Shown one piece after another: positions 4,602 to 6,770 of a DNA stretch of 6,770 nucleotides. Positions within the stretch are counted from its first letter, which is position 1; each line of letters begins with the position of its first letter. The notes below the pieces were generated by a model. The model did no database searches. It saw only the letters and a list, made by a program, of their open reading frames with translations, and had not been told where the DNA came from. Made by a program: the position numbers and the translations under genes. The stretch comes from an uncultured Bacteroides sp. (GTDB taxonomy: Bacteria > Bacteroidota > Bacteroidia > Bacteroidales > Bacteroidaceae). The stretch lies in assembly GCA_900557355.1 (NCBI GenBank), contig USSR01000381.1, forward strand, positions 1-6,770, written 5' to 3'.

Positions 4602-6563
4602 ATGATATCAGTAGAAGGACTGAAGGTAGAATTTAATGCAACCCCTCTGTTCGAAGACGTCTCTTACGTAATCAACAAAAAAGACCGCATCGCCCTGGTG
4701 GGCAAGAATGGTGCGGGTAAGTCTACCATGCTCAAGATATTGGCCGGACTACAGCAGCCTACTTCCGGCGTCGTCGCCATTCCCCGCGAATGTACTATCG
4801 GTTACCTGCCACAGGTGATGATCCTCAGCGATAAGCGTACCGTGATGCAAGAGGCGGAACTTGCCTTCGAACACATCTTCGAAATGCAAGCGGACATCGA
4901 ACGCATGAACCGGCAACTTGCCGAACGCACTGATTATGACAGCGAAGATTATCACAAACTTATCGACCGTTTCACCCACGAGAATGAACGTTTCCTGATG
5001 ATGGGGGGCACTAACTTCCGTGCTGAAATAGAACGGACCTTGCAAGGTTTAGGTTTCAGTCGTGAAGACTTCGACCGCTCCACTAGTGAGTTCTCCGGTG
5101 GTTGGCGTATGCGTATTGAGCTTGCCAAACTCCTGCTTCGCCGTCCCGATGTGCTGTTGCTTGACGAGCCTACCAATCATCTGGATATAGAGAGTATCCA
5201 ATGGCTTGAAAACTTCCTTTCCACACGTGCCAATGCCGTGGTATTGGTGAGTCACGACCGTGCATTCCTCAATAATGTCACCACGCGCACCATTGAAATC
5301 ACTTGCGGACAGATCTACGACTACAAAGTGAAGTATGATGAATTCGTCGTACTGCGGAAGGAACGTCGCGAACAGCAACTTCGTGCTTATGAGAATCAGC
5401 AAAAACAGATAGAAGATACCGAAGCCTTCATCGAACGCTTCCGCTATAAAGCCACGAAAGCCGTGCAAGTGCAGAGCCGCATCAAGCAACTGGAAAAGAT
5501 AGAACGCATTGAAGTAGACGAAGAAGACAACTCGGCATTGCGCTTGAAGTTTGCTTGCAGCAGCCGTAGCGGAAGTTACCCCGTCATCTGTGAGGATATT
5601 CGGAAAGCCTATGGCGACCATGTCATCTTCCACGATGTAAACCTGACCATAAACCGTGGTGAGAAAGTGGCGTTCGTAGGTAAGAACGGTGAAGGTAAAT
5701 CCACTCTGGTAAAATGTATCATGGGAGAAATCACCGACTATACCGGTAAACTCACCCTTGGTCATAATGTACAGATCGGTTACTTCGCCCAGAACCAGGC
5801 ACAACTCCTGGATGAAAGCCTGACGGTATTCGATACCATCGACCGCGTAGCCGTAGGCGATATCCGCTTGAAGATACGTGACATCCTCGGCGCTTTCATG
5901 TTCGGCGGCGAAGCTTCTGATAAGAAGGTGAAAGTGTTGTCCGGTGGAGAGCGTACCCGCCTCGCAATGATCAAGCTCCTGCTGGAACCCGTGAATTTCC
6001 TGATATTGGACGAACCGACCAACCACCTCGATATGCGTTCGAAGGATGTACTGAAAGATGCCATCCGCGAATTTGACGGTACAGTCATTTTAGTAAGCCA
6101 CGACCGTGATTTCCTGGACGGACTTGCGACTAAAGTATATGAGTTCGGTGGCGGAGTTGTGAAAGAACACCTCGGTGGCATCTACGACTTCCTGCAAAAG
6201 AAGCAGATAGAAAGTCTGAACGAATTGCAGAAAGCACCCGCACTTTCTACTTCACCCTCCGGTGGTAAAGAGAATACGGATACCACCACTCGGCCGTCCG
6301 GCGCCAAGCTTTCCTACGAGGAACAGAAGGAACTGAACAAGAAGCTCAAAAAATTGGAACGTCGCGTTGCCGATTGTGAATCGGAGATAGAGCAGACCGA
6401 ATCCGCCATCGCCATCCTTGAAGCCCGCATGGCAACTCCCGAGGGGGCTTCGGATATGACCCTCTACGAGCAGCATCAGAAACTGAAGCTACAACTCGAC
6501 TCTGTGATGGAAGAGTGGGATGCCGTCTCTACCGAGCTGGAAGAAGCCAAGCGAGAACAATAA
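4602..6563 (+). CDS. ABC-F family ATPase (Uup/YdiF-like, ribosome-associated)
   Basis: From the ATG at 4602 the protein has 653 residues and no membrane segments, as expected for the ABC-F family. Members act on ribosomes as translation factors or, in some branches, as antibiotic-protection proteins. Domain 1 has Walker A GKNGAGKST (about 34-42), signature FSGGW (about 164-168), and Walker B plus the catalytic Glu in LLLDEPTNHLD (about 185-195). A charged helical linker (about 250-305, RKERREQQLRAYENQQ onward) corresponds to the P-site tRNA-interaction region. Domain 2 has GKNGEGKST (about 360-368), LSGGE (446-450) and LILDEPTNHLD (about 467-477). A low-complexity Ser/Thr/Gly stretch (about 548-570) leads to a C-terminal coiled coil (about 571-653), as in Uup-type proteins. 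Both ATP sites look complete. It most likely serves housekeeping translation; a resistance role is not indicated by the context. Confidence 0.93.
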   Translation: MISVEGLKVEFNATPLFEDVSYVINKKDRIALVGKNGAGKSTMLKILAGLQQPTSGVVAIPRECTIGYLPQVMILSDKRTVMQEAELAFEHIFEMQADIERMNRQLAERTDYDSEDYHKLIDRFTHENERFLMMGGTNFRAEIERTLQGLGFSREDFDRSTSEFSGGWRMRIELAKLLLRRPDVLLLDEPTNHLDIESIQWLENFLSTRANAVVLVSHDRAFLNNVTTRTIEITCGQIYDYKVKYDEFVVLRKERREQQLRAYENQQKQIEDTEAFIERFRYKATKAVQVQSRIKQLEKIERIEVDEEDNSALRLKFACSSRSGSYPVICEDIRKAYGDHVIFHDVNLTINRGEKVAFVGKNGEGKSTLVKCIMGEITDYTGKLTLGHNVQIGYFAQNQAQLLDESLTVFDTIDRVAVGDIRLKIRDILGAFMFGGEASDKKVKVLSGGERTRLAMIKLLLEPVNFLILDEPTNHLDMRSKDVLKDAIREFDGTVILVSHDRDFLDGLATKVYEFGGGVVKEHLGGIYDFLQKKQIESLNELQKAPALSTSPSGGKENTDTTTRPSGAKLSYEEQKELNKKLKKLERRVADCESEIEQTESAIAILEARMATPEGASDMTLYEQHQKLKLQLDSVMEEWDAVSTELEEAKREQ

Positions 6564-6588
6564 AACGATACGGTGAATGCCTTCTCCT

Positions 6589-6615
6589 TATCACTTTATC
6601 ACGCTATCACTTTAT
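6589..6615 (+). repeat. short direct repeat between the ABC-F and lipoprotein genes
   Basis: TATCACTTTAT is repeated exactly at 6589-6599 and 6605-6615, a 16-bp period, in the 70-bp gap before the lipoprotein ATG. It may be a regulatory site or a chance feature of AT-rich sequence. No clear TAnnTTTG promoter or terminator hairpin was found in this gap, so the downstream gene may be co-transcribed with the ABC-F gene. Confidence 0.35.
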
Positions 6616-6633
6616 AACATTATTTTATATTTT

Positions 6634-6770
6634 ATGAAAGTAACTCATTATTTACCTTTAGCTGCAGCTTGCCTTATGATGGTGGGATGTGGTGCGGGCA
6701 AGCAGAAAGCTGAAATGACAGCCGGTATTCAGCTTGCCAATCTTGACACAACTGCCCTTCCGGGGAGTAG
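6634..6770 (+). CDS. lipoprotein, probably the N-terminus of an M13-family (PepO-like) metallopeptidase (partial)
   Basis: Forty-five codons are visible before the window ends. Residues 1-18 form a lipoprotein signal peptide (MKVTHYLPLAAACLMMVG) with lipobox MVGC and Cys19 as the lipid-attachment residue, followed by a Gly/Lys-rich linker. The sequence after it, AGIQLANLDTTALPGS, resembles the start of Bacteroidota M13 (neprilysin/PepO-like) zinc endopeptidases, in which a similar NLDTT-x-x-PG stretch precedes the conserved FYQYACGGW region. The HExxH zinc motif would lie far outside the window, so the family call rests on this short similarity recalled from memory. The ATG follows an AT-rich leader typical of the phylum. 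The gene is co-directional with the ABC-F gene, 70 bp downstream of it. Confidence 0.7.
   Translation, partial: MKVTHYLPLAAACLMMVGCGAGKQKAEMTAGIQLANLDTTALPGS

Noticed and set aside
5049..6026. 325-codon open frame on the minus strand
   Set aside because: It is fully antisense to the ABC-F gene, whose motifs are unmistakable. The antisense product shows no domain and is a shadow of codon usage.

Overview
The window looks like a chromosomal segment of a gut Bacteroides or close relative. Gene starts are preceded by AT-rich stretches rather than strong Shine-Dalgarno sites. Several starts have close matches to the Bacteroidota sigma-ABfr promoter (TTTG, about 19-21 bp, TAnnTTTG). The gene content also fits: a secreted GH43-type glycosidase, an AraC-type regulator, a PAS-rich histidine kinase, an ABC-F ATPase and the start of a lipoprotein that resembles M13 metallopeptidases. 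Genus and species are inferred from these features only.

Layout. The left edge (1-60) may hold the first codons and promoter of a gene leaving on the minus strand. A promoter at about 133-164 drives a rightward GH43-like gene (197-1369). That gene stops abruptly because a 356-bp element with 30-bp terminal inverted repeats (1368-1723), flanked by ATT direct repeats, sits inside it. The rest of the reading frame resumes at 1727 and runs to about 1896, where it is cut off against the 3' end of a leftward AraC-family gene (1929-2774). A 222-bp divergent region separates that regulator from a rightward soluble PAS-PAS-histidine kinase (2997-4496). Next come a two-domain ABC-F ATPase (4602-6563) and the first 45 codons of a lipoprotein (6634 to the window edge).

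Main observation. The GH43 gene is broken by what looks like a MITE-like non-autonomous transposable element. Removing the element plus one copy of the 3-bp target duplication (359 bp in all) rejoins the two halves in frame across the insertion point (...KNDID + YVYTVSG...). The element has no credible ORF. It contains a perfect 13-bp hairpin built from tandem 21-23-bp repeats, and two further nested inverted repeats. I do not recognise it as a named element. The GH43 gene has a second lesion, loss of its 3' end next to the AraC gene, so the locus looks like a decaying carbohydrate-utilisation gene. The first beta-propeller domain, with its three expected acidic residues, is still intact in the truncated 390-residue product.

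The kinase, ABC-F and lipoprotein genes look intact (the last as far as the window shows). For the kinase and ABC-F gene, promoter positions argue for ATG starts downstream of the longest possible ORF starts. No RNA gene or CRISPR array was seen.
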